39,306 bases of DNA from Bacillota bacterium. GTDB lineage: Bacteria > Bacillota_G > Limnochordia > DTU010. Of this stretch, positions 1-7,750 are shown one piece after another (within the stretch, counting starts at the first letter, position 1; each line of letters opens with the position of its first letter). The DNA lies in NCBI GenBank assembly GCA_012799255.1, contig JAAZLQ010000018.1:1-39306 (forward strand), read 5' to 3'. Position numbers and translations under genes: made by a program. The notes beneath the pieces are model-generated. The model did not search any database, was not told the DNA's origin, and saw only the letters and a list, made by a program, of their open reading frames with translations.

Positions 1-1
1 T

Positions 2-700
2 GCTTATTTAGAAGAGTATAAGAACTCTGGTTACCCCGCCGTGAGTCATAGTGAACAGTATAAAAAACATTACGCTCCTAGTTATCGCATAATAAGCAGT
101 GATTTTGCTCTGTATTTTCCCGTCTTTAAGCAGATAGAAAAGCTCCTGCGAGAAAAAGAGTGTATTATCGTGGCGATTGACGGACGTAGTGGTTCTGGAA
201 AGAGTTTCTTGGCTGGGCTTTTACAGGCTGTTTACGGGTCACCAATAATCTCCATGGATCACTTCTTTCTCCGCCCAGAGCAGCGTACTGCGCAGCGTCT
301 ACAAGAACCTGGAGGCAATGTAGATTATGAGCGGTTTAAGGAAGAGGTCACATTAAGACTGCGGGAAAGGGAAGCGTTTAACTATCGGATCTATGATTGT
401 CAAACTAACACCTTTACCGATTCTCCCTTGATCATTCCTCATGCCCTAACCATTGTAGAAGGTTCCTACAGTCATCACCCTAGCTTGGTCGAGGACTATG
501 ACCTCCGGGTATTTTTATCTGTGCCCGTTGAGGTACAGCGACAGAGGATTCTGCGGCGCAATGGAGCTGCGATGTGGGAGCGGTTCGAAAACGAGTGGAT
601 CCCTTTAGAAGAACTCTATTTTTCGACCTTAAAGATCAAGGAGAAAAGTCACATAAAACTAGGAGTTGACTCAAATGGAAGTCAAGGCAGCAACACTTGA
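2..700 (+). CDS. Uridine kinase-like P-loop phosphotransferase, 5' end outside the window
   Basis: A P-loop kinase of the uridine kinase/phosphoribulokinase fold, expected to phosphorylate a nucleoside or similar small molecule in the cytoplasm. The Walker A motif GRSGSGKS lies about 60 codons from the window edge. The segment SMDHFF follows, as in uridine kinases, and the C-terminal part has the RQRILRRNG lid-like arginines. A GTG at 41 could serve as start, but the frame stays open to base 2. The upstream residues AYLEEYKNSGYPAV read as real coding sequence, and I see no ribosome binding site before the GTG, so I treat the gene as truncated by the window edge. It converges on the nitroreductase with only 6 bases between the stops and no terminator. 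The substrate cannot be told from sequence. Confidence 0.75.
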   Translation, partial: AYLEEYKNSGYPAVSHSEQYKKHYAPSYRIISSDFALYFPVFKQIEKLLREKECIIVAIDGRSGSGKSFLAGLLQAVYGSPIISMDHFFLRPEQRTAQRLQEPGGNVDYERFKEEVTLRLREREAFNYRIYDCQTNTFTDSPLIIPHALTIVEGSYSHHPSLVEDYDLRVFLSVPVEVQRQRILRRNGAAMWERFENEWIPLEELYFSTLKIKEKSHIKLGVDSNGSQGSNT

Positions 701-706
701 ATTGTC

Positions 707-1291
707 TCAGAAAACTCTATAGATAATATCTTTCAGGGAGCGTTTAGGCACGTAGTGTACTCCCGCCTCATCTCGCCAATAGCGAATGTCGCCGTCGTTA
801 CCTACATCAGTCAAGACAACCTGTTCGCCTGGGGTTCCTAACGCAACCACTAGTGAGATTTCTAGATGCTCAGGAATGTCCAGAATCTCTTGAAGACGGC
901 GTCGATTTACTGAAGCTAACAAACAGGCTCCATAACCCATAGTTTGGGCCCCTAAGATGATGTTCTGGGTCGCAAGACCAAGGTCAATATAGGCCATGTT
1001 TGGGTTAGCACCGAGCTCTTTGTCCGTTAAACAGACTATGTATGCGGTGGGCTGTTCATTCACAGCAGGTCCATCCCAATCGGGCAGATAGCCGGCCCAT
1101 TTCAAGCAGGAAAATACTTGAGGTAGCTTGTCTTGGCCCTTGACGAAGACATATTTCAGTGGCTGTTTGTTGGATGCTGAGGGGGATAGACGGGCGAGGC
1201 CTACCAAGCTTTCTAAGTCAGTTATGGTCGGGGCAGGTTCCTGCTTAAATCTTCTGAAGCTCCGAGTCTTCTTTACCAAATCAGCAAACAT
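707..1291 (-). CDS. Nitroreductase family FMN oxidoreductase
   Basis: A small (194 aa) FMN-dependent NAD(P)H oxidoreductase of the nitroreductase superfamily. The N-terminal RSFRRF, the SPSASNKQP segment (FMN phosphate and ring contacts in the family) and the GYGACLLASVNRR segment near the C-terminal third are family hallmarks. Physiological substrates of this subgroup are generally unknown; quinones, nitroaromatics or flavins are typical in vitro. The start is placed at the ATG at 1291 because AGGAGGT lies 5 bases before it; an in-frame ATG six codons upstream has no such site. The stop of the upstream sugar kinase lies about 10 bases before this start and overlaps the ribosome binding site region, so the two are probably co-transcribed and translationally coupled. 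Confidence 0.9.
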   Translation of the reverse strand: MFADLVKKTRSFRRFKQEPAPTITDLESLVGLARLSPSASNKQPLKYVFVKGQDKLPQVFSCLKWAGYLPDWDGPAVNEQPTAYIVCLTDKELGANPNMAYIDLGLATQNIILGAQTMGYGACLLASVNRRRLQEILDIPEHLEISLVVALGTPGEQVVLTDVGNDGDIRYWRDEAGVHYVPKRSLKDIIYRVF

Positions 1292-1301
1292 GGGATACCT
1301 C

Positions 1302-2237
1302 CTAAACACTGTTTTTCTCTACTACGATTTTACTTGCCAGTTCTTCCACTTGCTGTAAGTCAAACAACCCAGCACCTAAATGGGCAGCATTGGATGTGGC
1401 CACTGCAACTCCAAAACGGAATGCATCGGCAAAACTCTCTCCAGCATGCAGCTTAGCTAAAAGTCCAGCCACCAACGAGTCGCCACACCCGACAGGGCTT
1501 ACTACGTCAATAGCAGGTAACTCCTGCACAATATAGGCGTCACGCTCATCTACTGCAAAAGCACCCTTAGCCCCCATAGAAACGACAACCGTTCCCACGC
1601 CCTTAGCCACTAACTTGCGTGCTTCTTGTACTGCTTGTACAGTCGAGAAGCAAGGACCGACTAGTTCCTGAAACTCCTCCCAATTAGGTTTGATCAGATC
1701 GGGTTTGGCTTTTATTCCTTCGCGTAGCCAAGGTTCTCTGGTATCTAACACTACCTTGGTGCCCAGAGCATACACCTGGTTAATCAGATGGTAATAGAGG
1801 TCTGGTTCTGCATCGGGAGTGGGGCTACCAGATAGGACAACCCAACTGCACTGGGATGCCAATTTGCTAACTTTAGTAGCTAGGCGTTTCCAGATTCCTG
1901 CGGGCAATTTTGGACCGGGTTCAATTATCTCACTATGGACTTTTCCATCATCGTCAACAATCAGCAAACTGAGACGGGACTCGGAGCGAGTCCAGACAAA
2001 ATCATAAGGAAGCCCAACTAGCCTTAGAGCAGCTTCAATTTGCTTGCCTGTGTAGCCTCCCAAAATACCGGTAGCCAGAGTGGGCGTTTCTAGTGCATGT
2101 AGTACCCTAGAGACATTAAGTCCCTTGCCAGCGGGAAGGACGGACATCTCTTTGACTCGGTTGATTCCGGAAAGAGAGAGAGCAGAAACAAGATAGTTTT
2201 TGTCCAGGGCTGGATTTACAGTTACCGTCAAAATCAT
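1302..2237 (-). CDS. 1-phosphofructokinase family hexose kinase (FruK/LacC type, PfkB fold)
   Basis: A 311-aa ribokinase-fold sugar-phosphate kinase. It opens with MILTVTVNPALDKNY, the standard N-terminus of FruK and LacC proteins, has the AGKGLNVSRVL substrate-binding segment, and ends with the anion-hole and catalytic motif SPVGCGDSLVAG, whose Asp is the general base. Likely reaction: ATP-dependent phosphorylation of fructose-1-phosphate or tagatose-6-phosphate to the bisphosphate. No fructose PTS gene lies next to it, so the substrate is open. An in-frame ATG 15 codons upstream exists, but the ATG at 2237 is preceded by AGGGGTGAG and matches the family N-terminus. The nitroreductase follows directly. 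Confidence 0.88.
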   Translation of the reverse strand: MILTVTVNPALDKNYLVSALSLSGINRVKEMSVLPAGKGLNVSRVLHALETPTLATGILGGYTGKQIEAALRLVGLPYDFVWTRSESRLSLLIVDDDGKVHSEIIEPGPKLPAGIWKRLATKVSKLASQCSWVVLSGSPTPDAEPDLYYHLINQVYALGTKVVLDTREPWLREGIKAKPDLIKPNWEEFQELVGPCFSTVQAVQEARKLVAKGVGTVVVSMGAKGAFAVDERDAYIVQELPAIDVVSPVGCGDSLVAGLLAKLHAGESFADAFRFGVAVATSNAAHLGAGLFDLQQVEELASKIVVEKNSV

Positions 2238-2316
2238 GGGCTCACCCCTTTTTCTTTCAAAATAACTTCGGTAGAGCCACAATTTTCCCTTCAGTAAACG
2301 AATAACTGAGAATTAT

Positions 2317-2345
2317 TTGACAAATCGGATATAATGTAGTATAAT
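2317..2345 (+). promoter_or_regulatory. Consensus SigA-type promoter for a structured RNA
   Basis: TTGACA at 2317-2322 and TATAAT at 2340-2345 are both perfect consensus boxes with the optimal 17-base spacer. Predicted transcription starts near 2352, rightward. Both flanking protein genes run leftward, so this promoter serves no protein gene; what follows is a multi-hairpin stretch ending in a terminator. This is the best promoter match I found in the window. Confidence 0.88.
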
Positions 2346-2351
2346 TCAATT

Positions 2352-2646
2352 AAAACTAACCCCCACGGTTGAGGAGTATTCTGACGCCGGCACTTAGACA
2401 ATTTTTTAGAGAAAGGGGGGAGACCTGAAAACAACCGCTTCCAGCTGGTGCAGGGGGGCACTGGAAGTGGGACGAGCGAAACATAGCGGGATGTTGCTAA
2501 AAAGGAAAATTCAAGATAGACCCTACCGGTTATAGCAACTATCCATACGGGAAACACAACAAGGGAGCCTTTGCCGATTGGGCTTCCTTGTTGTATAACG
2601 TAGAAGCCCGTATTACCTTAAAGGTAGTACGGGCTTTGTTTCTTTT
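2352..2646 (+). ncRNA. Predicted structured noncoding RNA of about 290 nt, family not recognised
   Basis: The stretch from the consensus promoter to a T-rich terminator has no credible reading frame: the longest ATG frame in the sense direction at 2491 gives 14 codons without a ribosome site. It contains a run of complementary segments in order. CGGTTG 2366-2371 pairs with CAACCG 2432-2437. CTTCCA 2438-2443 pairs with TGGAAG 2462-2467, enclosing GTGC 2448-2451 with GCAC 2458-2461. GTTGCTA 2493-2499 pairs with TAGCAAC 2533-2539. A 14-base arm 2556-2569 pairs with 2581-2594 with one wobble, and a terminator hairpin follows. I compared it by eye with 6S RNA, SRP RNA, RNase P RNA, tmRNA, T-box and common riboswitches and found no diagnostic motif. 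It could be a regulatory RNA or a new class; the exact ends are inferred. Confidence 0.65.
2604..2646 (+). terminator. Intrinsic terminator of the structured RNA, overlapping the end of a leftward gene
   Basis: A 14-bp stem, 2604-2617 with 2623-2636 and one G-U pair, has a 5-base loop and is followed by TGTTTCTTTT. The T-rich tract is on the + strand only, so it mainly ends the rightward RNA. The TAA stop codon of the leftward hydrolase gene (2618-2620) lies in its loop, so the hairpin is also at the 3' end of that coding sequence. Confidence 0.8.
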
Positions 2647-3481
2647 CAGTTCTAACGCAGCAGGTTTTGCCGTCTGTTTGAATTACGATTTCACCATGTT
2701 CCGCTGTACTAAAGACCGGAATATCAAGTTCTCGATAGCTTTCCTCACGGGGCTGATTAGGATCCTCATGGCTAATAATTGCGAGCTTAGGATTGACAGC
2801 AATGATAAAGGCTTGCGAGGAACTCGTACTGCGTCCGTGGTGAGGCACATCCAGGATGTCCACTTGCAGCTGGTCAGTGCCATATTTTTCTACCAACAGC
2901 TCCTCCTGTTCACAATAGATGTCTCCCGTGAAGAGCATGGAAAATTGGCCGTAATCTAGGCGTAACACCAAGGAGAGGTTGTTGATTTCCGATAATTGCA
3001 CGGACTCTCCTACCGCGGGAACTTGGGTGGAAGGAGGATTTAACACAGCAAAGCTTACTCCCCCTAGCTGCAAACTATCCCCTTCGATAAGGTTAGCAAC
3101 CTTTATTTGCTGCTCCTGAAGAATCTTCTCAAGCTCTTGATAGTGCTCGGACTCGCTATGAATCACAGGGCTGCTATAAAAGATTTCTACTGGAATCTTG
3201 GGAAAAACGGTTAAGAAACCTCCAATATGATCCCAGTGGGGGTGGGTGGCTAAGACATAATCAAGTTTGGTTACGCCTAGCTCGACGAGGCGCTGCTGTA
3301 ACATGCTTCCTGTATGCGGCATCCCAGAATCCACGAGTAGGGTCTCGCCATTGGGCAGAGTAAACAGGATGGCATCCCCAGCCTTGATCTGGTGCCCAAC
3401 TTGGGAAGAAAGCGTTTCCTTTAGATTCGGATCCATATTCAAGAATAGGTAGCGAATAGTAAGGTTATCTGCAGGTTCCAA
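2618..3481 (-). CDS. Cytoplasmic metallo-beta-lactamase-fold hydrolase (ComEC C-domain-like)
   Basis: A 287-aa protein of the metallo-beta-lactamase fold, closest in pattern to the stand-alone relatives of the ComEC C-terminal domain. Metal ligands are visible: H80-P-H82-W-D84-H85, then the Asp in FTGDIY and the His pair in DVPHHG. It has no signal peptide, so it should act in the cytoplasm. Some relatives act on nucleic acid or phosphodiesters, but the substrate here is unknown. The start is a TTG at 3481 with GGAG 8 bases upstream; no ATG in a suitable place exists. It lies 23 bases downstream of a paralogue with the same fold on the same strand, so the two form an operon born from a duplication. 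Confidence 0.85.
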   Translation of the reverse strand: MEPADNLTIRYLFLNMDPNLKETLSSQVGHQIKAGDAILFTLPNGETLLVDSGMPHTGSMLQQRLVELGVTKLDYVLATHPHWDHIGGFLTVFPKIPVEIFYSSPVIHSESEHYQELEKILQEQQIKVANLIEGDSLQLGGVSFAVLNPPSTQVPAVGESVQLSEINNLSLVLRLDYGQFSMLFTGDIYCEQEELLVEKYGTDQLQVDILDVPHHGRSTSSSQAFIIAVNPKLAIISHEDPNQPREESYRELDIPVFSTAEHGEIVIQTDGKTCCVRTEKKQSPYYL

Positions 3482-3504
3482 GATCGTCGCTCCTTCGAAG
3501 AAAA

Positions 3505-4437
3505 CTAGCGTAAAAAGGGACTGTCGATTTCTCGTTCAACCTCAACAACAATCTCGGATCCATTCGTACGGACTAGAACTTCACCATTGAGTCCAGTGAC
3601 ATAAACCTCAGAGCCCAGATCCCTCAGATTAAGGAAATTAAGAATAGAGCCTAATAGTTCGATGCTAAAGACAGAAACTTCAGGGCGAACAGTTCTAATG
3701 AAGGCGTTGGAACTACTTGTGTCCTGTCCATGGTGTGGGGCATCGTAGAACCTTGATTGTAGGCGATCTCCGAATTTCTCAACCAAGTATTCTTCTCGAG
3801 CTCGATAAATGTCCCCGGTAATCAATGCAGAAAAGTCCTTATAAGTTAGGCGGAATACTAAGGACAAGTCATTTACTCCTCCCGTAGAAAGTCCCTCATT
3901 GCTACTTAGACTTGTTCCTGCAGGTGGGTTAAAAAACTCCAAAACTACTCCAGGTTCGACTTCAACGATGTCGCCTTCTTCCATAGTAGTATTGGGAATT
4001 CCCTGTTCAGCCAATAGGGTCTGGAGAGTTCTGTAATGACTAGAGTCGTAAACCAGGTCGATTTGGAAGAACTGACCCACGGGAATGTTAGGTAAGACTG
4101 TTCGGAAACCACCGATGTGATCTACATGGGGATGGGTGGCTATAGCATAGTCTAAATACTCTACTCCTAGTTCTTGCAGGCGGGTTAGGACTTGAGGACC
4201 TACTTCTGGTCGGCCAGCATCCACCAGTATGTGTTTACCTTGGGGGGTGGAAATCAAAATGGCATCTCCAGCATACGCAATTTCTGACACATCTCCATTA
4301 GTCCGTTGGAGGGCAAGGTAACGAATTGTAAGTTCTGCTTCTTCATTCGCCCAAACGGCCTCCCCAAAAACTGATACGAAGAGTAAAAGAGCAATAACGA
4401 CGAGACTACGTAAACGTATGGAATTTGTACTGTGCAT
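3505..4437 (-). CDS. Exported metallo-beta-lactamase-fold hydrolase (ComEC C-domain-like)
   Basis: A 310-aa paralogue of the downstream hydrolase. Residues 1-30 form a signal peptide (basic SIRLR, then a long hydrophobic core ending VWA-N), so it is exported by Sec; there is no lipobox cysteine. The mature domain has H102-P-H104-V-D106-H107, LITGDIY and DAPHHG, the same ligand set as its neighbour. The start ATG at 4437 is preceded by AAGGAG at 8 bases; a longer in-frame start 20 codons upstream would bury the signal peptide. The pair suggests the same kind of chemistry on both sides of the membrane, perhaps on extracellular DNA or another phosphodiester. The substrate is not known. Confidence 0.85.
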   Translation of the reverse strand: MHSTNSIRLRSLVVIALLLFVSVFGEAVWANEEAELTIRYLALQRTNGDVSEIAYAGDAILISTPQGKHILVDAGRPEVGPQVLTRLQELGVEYLDYAIATHPHVDHIGGFRTVLPNIPVGQFFQIDLVYDSSHYRTLQTLLAEQGIPNTTMEEGDIVEVEPGVVLEFFNPPAGTSLSSNEGLSTGGVNDLSLVFRLTYKDFSALITGDIYRAREEYLVEKFGDRLQSRFYDAPHHGQDTSSSNAFIRTVRPEVSVFSIELLGSILNFLNLRDLGSEVYVTGLNGEVLVRTNGSEIVVEVEREIDSPFLR

Positions 4438-4500
4438 TTTACTTTCTCTCCTTTCTAGGGGCGATAATACAACACACCCATAATCTAATCCTGCCATTTT

Positions 4501-4584
4501 GGGAATAAATTTTCATTTTTGATTTCCGAAGAAGGAATTTTACTCTAAGGCGAGTATTATGGAATTAACGGGAATAAAATTTCA
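4501..4584. promoter_or_regulatory. Candidate operator: two copies of a 15-bp direct repeat
   Basis: GGGAATAAATTTTCA at 4501-4515 and GGGAATAAAATTTCA at 4570-4584 agree at 14 of 15 positions and are 69 bases apart. Each contains the arms GAA and TTC around an A/T core, so each is a weak palindrome. They sit in the 220-base gap between the divergent hydrolase operon and the sugar-transport operon. A plausible reader is the RpiR-family regulator encoded at 7751, but this is inference. I could not assign a convincing -35/-10 pair here. Confidence 0.4.
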
Positions 4585-4657
4585 ATGTGGTGAGAGGAGG
4601 CTAGGTTCTTTTTTCCCAAAGTTAGAATATTGAAGAACATACCCGAGGAGGAATAAC

Positions 4658-5884
4658 ATGTTAGGAAAAAAATCGAGATTATTGGTCATGGTGTTTGTGT
4701 TAGCACTTGCCTTCGCTGGCAGTGTACAAGCTACCGAAATCACTTTTTGGACATTGTCTTTGAGCCCCACCTTTGATGACTACATTAATGGCGTAATTGA
4801 AGCATTTGAAGCGCAGAACCCAGGCGTAAAAGTAAACTGGCAAGACATTCCTCACGCTGTAGCAGAACAGAGAACTCTCACCGCTGCTGCCGCAAATCAA
4901 CTTCCTGATGTTATCAACTTAAATACTAACTTTTTGAAAAAACTTGGTGCCCTTGGTGCTTTAGTTGACATGGACACCGCAGCCGCCGATGTAAAAGACC
5001 ATTACTTCGAAGGCATCTGGAAAGCTGGCGAAGTAAACGGAGTAACCTATGCTTTGCCCTGGTATATTACTAACTCCTTGATGATTTACAACAAGGACCT
5101 CTTGGCCAAGGCTGGATTCGACGGACCTCCAACTAGCGTAGAAGAATCTTGGGAAATGTCCCGTGTGCTAAAAGAGAAGTTGGGCGTCTATGGTAACATC
5201 GTTACTTCCATCCATTTACAACTTCCCAAGGAAGGTGTTTATCTAGTATCGCCAGATGGCAAAACCGCCACAATTAACACTCCTAAAGCACTTGAGATTT
5301 TCAAGAACTACAAGAAGTACTACGATGAAGGCCTAATTCCTGATGAGTTGCTCCTAGGTCAAGGTAAAGGTATTGAATGGTACGCACAAGAGCGCATTGC
5401 CTGGTTCGTAACTGGACCTCAGTTGTTCAGACAAGTCTTAGATATGGCTCCAGAAGTCTATCATAAGTCCAGTGCTGCCTTTGACGTTCTTGGTTCTGAG
5501 CAAGTAGTAAACGTAGCCGTAATGAACGTGGCTGTAGCTTCCACCAGCAAGCATCAAGATGTTGCAGTAGAATTTGCCAAGTTCATTACCAACGCAGAAA
5601 ACCAATTGGCCTTCAGTAAACTAACAGCTATCTTGCCTTCAGTTATCGAAGCTGCCAATGACGAGTACTTCACTGCTGGTAAAGACTCAACTGACGCTGC
5701 TGAACTCGGACACTACATTGCTGCACAGCAACTGCAATACTCCACTGACCTCTATGCACCTGTTGAAAACGTAACCAGAATCAACAGAATCGTAAACGAT
5801 GAGATTAAGAGAGTCTTGTTGGAAGATAAGGATCCGGCCCAAGCTTTGCAAGATGCGGAGCGTCTAATTAACGAATTACTCTAA
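4658..5884 (+). CDS. Extracellular sugar-binding protein, family 1 (CUT1 transporter)
   Basis: A 408-aa carbohydrate-binding protein of the maltose-binding-protein type. Residues 1-25 are a signal peptide cleaved after VQA, and the mature protein starts TEITFW, typical of the family. No cysteine follows the signal core, so it is not a lipoprotein and should be free in a periplasm or shed. Motifs such as QLPDVINLNTNF and the GVTYALPWYITNSLMIYNKDLL segment are characteristic of the first lobe and hinge. The ribosome site GAGGAGGA lies just before the ATG. It heads an operon with two permeases and an RpiR regulator; a hairpin behind it probably allows higher expression of this component. The epimerase and isomerase genes downstream suggest an amino sugar or related sugar as ligand. 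Confidence 0.92.
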   Translation: MLGKKSRLLVMVFVLALAFAGSVQATEITFWTLSLSPTFDDYINGVIEAFEAQNPGVKVNWQDIPHAVAEQRTLTAAAANQLPDVINLNTNFLKKLGALGALVDMDTAAADVKDHYFEGIWKAGEVNGVTYALPWYITNSLMIYNKDLLAKAGFDGPPTSVEESWEMSRVLKEKLGVYGNIVTSIHLQLPKEGVYLVSPDGKTATINTPKALEIFKNYKKYYDEGLIPDELLLGQGKGIEWYAQERIAWFVTGPQLFRQVLDMAPEVYHKSSAAFDVLGSEQVVNVAVMNVAVASTSKHQDVAVEFAKFITNAENQLAFSKLTAILPSVIEAANDEYFTAGKDSTDAAELGHYIAAQQLQYSTDLYAPVENVTRINRIVNDEIKRVLLEDKDPAQALQDAERLINELL

Positions 5885-5904
5885 AGCCTGCTTGATAACA
5901 GGAC

Positions 5905-5940
5905 AGTCCATCTAGCCTTTGAGCTAGATGGACTGATTTT
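5905..5940 (+). terminator. Attenuating hairpin between binding protein and permease genes
   Basis: A perfect 12-bp stem, AGTCCATCTAGC 5905-5916 with 5923-5934, has loop CTTTGA and is followed by GATTTTGGGGG. The T-run is short, so it is more likely a partial terminator or 3' stabiliser that sets the binding protein above the permeases than a full stop. Confidence 0.65.
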
Positions 5941-5952
5941 GGGGGGGAAAGT

Positions 5953-6801
5953 ATGTACAAGCGATCACATGCCTGGTTGTTCATGGCGCCAGCTCTTATC
6001 ATCATACTCGTTTTTAGTATCATACCAAGCTTTATGGCTTTGGGATTAAGTTTTACAAACTATAATGTATTCCAACAGCCCAAATGGGTCGGTTTAGACA
6101 ACTATCGCACTACTCTGCAAACTGGCGAGTTTTGGAAGGTGTTACGTAACACCATTCACTACTGGCTACTTGTTACCCCAGCACTGGTGACACTTCCCGT
6201 ATTCGTCGCGGCCCTTGTTAATCGCGAGTGGAAAGGGGTGAAGCTCTACCGTCTGGTTTTCTATTTTCCGGTATTGGTATCGGTTGTGATCACGGCCCTG
6301 ATTTGGGGGTGGATGTTTCAAAGCAATGGAATTCTCAACTACTTGCTTGGACTTGTGGGACTGGGTCCAGTCAACTGGTTAACTAGAAGAACAAGCGTGA
6401 TGCCAAGCTTAGCGTTAGTGACTATTTGGCAAGGGCTTGGCTATTACATGCTTTTTTACTTAGCCGGAATGCAGAACATTTCTTTAGACGTCTATGAAGC
6501 TGCCGAACTTGACGGAGCCACGAGCTGGAAGAAACATATTTATATCACTTTTCCACTGCTCAGGCCAGTCATTTTCTTTACGACAGTGATTTCCACCATG
6601 GCCGCGTTGAAAGAGTTTACACTGATGATGACCATGACTGGTGGAGGACCAATTGGAGCGTCAAAGACAGTAGTTTATTTAGTGTTTGAAGAAGCCTTTG
6701 AGAACTTACAGATGGGTTATGCTAGTGCAATTTCATTCTTGCTCTTTGCAGTAATCTTGGTTCTGACTATTATCAATAGAACGGCTTTGGACAGAGAGTA
6801 G
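5953..6801 (+). CDS. Sugar ABC transporter permease, MalF type (CUT1)
   Basis: A 282-aa inner-membrane permease with about six transmembrane segments, starting in a hydrophobic helix (residues 7-30) after the basic MYKRSH. The coupling-helix EAA motif appears as YEAAELDGATSWKKHIYITFPLL in the C-terminal half, which is where the ATPase docks. It pairs with the following permease to make the heterodimeric pore. The ribosome site is a G-rich GGGGGGGAAAG before the ATG. No ATPase gene is present in this operon, so the pair probably uses a shared MsmK/UgpC-type ATPase encoded elsewhere. Confidence 0.92.
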   Translation: MYKRSHAWLFMAPALIIILVFSIIPSFMALGLSFTNYNVFQQPKWVGLDNYRTTLQTGEFWKVLRNTIHYWLLVTPALVTLPVFVAALVNREWKGVKLYRLVFYFPVLVSVVITALIWGWMFQSNGILNYLLGLVGLGPVNWLTRRTSVMPSLALVTIWQGLGYYMLFYLAGMQNISLDVYEAAELDGATSWKKHIYITFPLLRPVIFFTTVISTMAALKEFTLMMTMTGGGPIGASKTVVYLVFEEAFENLQMGYASAISFLLFAVILVLTIINRTALDRE

Positions 6802-6811
6802 GGGGAATATT

Positions 6812-7660
6812 ATGGCCACAGAAAATAGGATAAGCCGCAGAAAGCTTGCGAACAAGATTGGCGTTTATTTTTGCTTAACTTTGTTGGCCTGCTTCACCGT
6901 AATACCGTTTATATGGACCTTATCCACATCTTTAAAAGGCCCGAACGAGGCTTTGTACTCTTTTCCACCGCAGCTTGTTCCGAAGAATCCAACGCTAAAC
7001 GCCTATAAAGTAGTTTGGACTACATTACCTATTCCGCGTTATTTCTTCAACAGCGTAGTGTTGGCAGTTTTCCAGGTGGGTTTGCCATTGATTTTTTGTT
7101 CGTTGGCGGCTTTCCCCTTAGCTCGGATGGATTTTAAGGGTAAGAATTTCATTTTCATGATTATTATGGCGACGATGATGATCCCGGGAGACGTCACCAT
7201 GATTCCGATTTATATCATTTTGACGAAGTTAGGTCTCTTGGGGTCACGTCTTGGTGTTATCCTGCCAAGCGCTGCAGGGGCTTTTGGTATCTTCCTGATG
7301 CGCCAAGCGTTTATCGCTATTCCAAAGGAGATTGAAGACTCTGCTTTCCTTGATGGAGCAAGTACCTGGCAGATGTGGAGATACATCATGCTTCCGATGG
7401 TGAAACCCAATTTAGCCACGTTTTCTATCCTTCGGTTTATCAACTCTTGGAACGCATTTCTCTGGCCATTGTTGGTCTTCACCGATCCCAACATGTATCC
7501 ATTGACGGTGGGACTTTACAATCTACGCGGGGCCTTTGTGACCAATACCCGTTTGGTGGCAGCCGGAACAATTATCGCTTTAATTCCTGTGATGGGCATT
7601 TTTGTGACTTTCCAAAGGTACTTCATTCAAGGTGCCTATTCCAGTGCAGTGAAGGGTTAA
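6812..7660 (+). CDS. Sugar ABC transporter permease, MalG type (CUT1)
   Basis: A 282-aa partner permease with the MalG-type N-terminus (a short basic cytoplasmic arm, then a helix ending VIPFIWTLSTSLK) and about six membrane helices. Its EAA loop reads EDSAFLDGASTWQMWRYIMLPMVKP. It starts 10 bases after the stop of the first permease with a GGGGGA ribosome site, so the two are co-translated. Substrate specificity is set by the binding protein; the sequence does not identify the sugar. About 90 bases without a terminator separate it from the RpiR gene. Confidence 0.92.
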   Translation: MATENRISRRKLANKIGVYFCLTLLACFTVIPFIWTLSTSLKGPNEALYSFPPQLVPKNPTLNAYKVVWTTLPIPRYFFNSVVLAVFQVGLPLIFCSLAAFPLARMDFKGKNFIFMIIMATMMIPGDVTMIPIYIILTKLGLLGSRLGVILPSAAGAFGIFLMRQAFIAIPKEIEDSAFLDGASTWQMWRYIMLPMVKPNLATFSILRFINSWNAFLWPLLVFTDPNMYPLTVGLYNLRGAFVTNTRLVAAGTIIALIPVMGIFVTFQRYFIQGAYSSAVKG

Positions 7661-7750
7661 GTGAAGAACAAGGCAGGTAAACACATTTTGACGCAGAAAA
7701 AATTAAACTGGAGTTAAATATGTGTCTGAATTGTCTAGGGGGGCTTGAGC

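Noticed and set aside
2291..2557. Leftward 88-codon open frame antisense to the structured RNA
   Set aside because: No ribosome binding site, no family resemblance, and it lies entirely opposite the RNA driven by the consensus promoter.
2352..2646. Identity as 6S RNA, SRP RNA, RNase P RNA, tmRNA or a T-box leader
   Set aside because: No CCA-type end or tag frame, no SRP or RNase P core motif, no T-box sequence, and no single long bulged hairpin as in 6S RNA. Only a covariance-model search can settle it.
2588..2959. Rightward 123-codon open frame
   Set aside because: It starts inside the RNA's 3' hairpin, has no ribosome site and runs antisense to the hydrolase gene with intact catalytic motifs.
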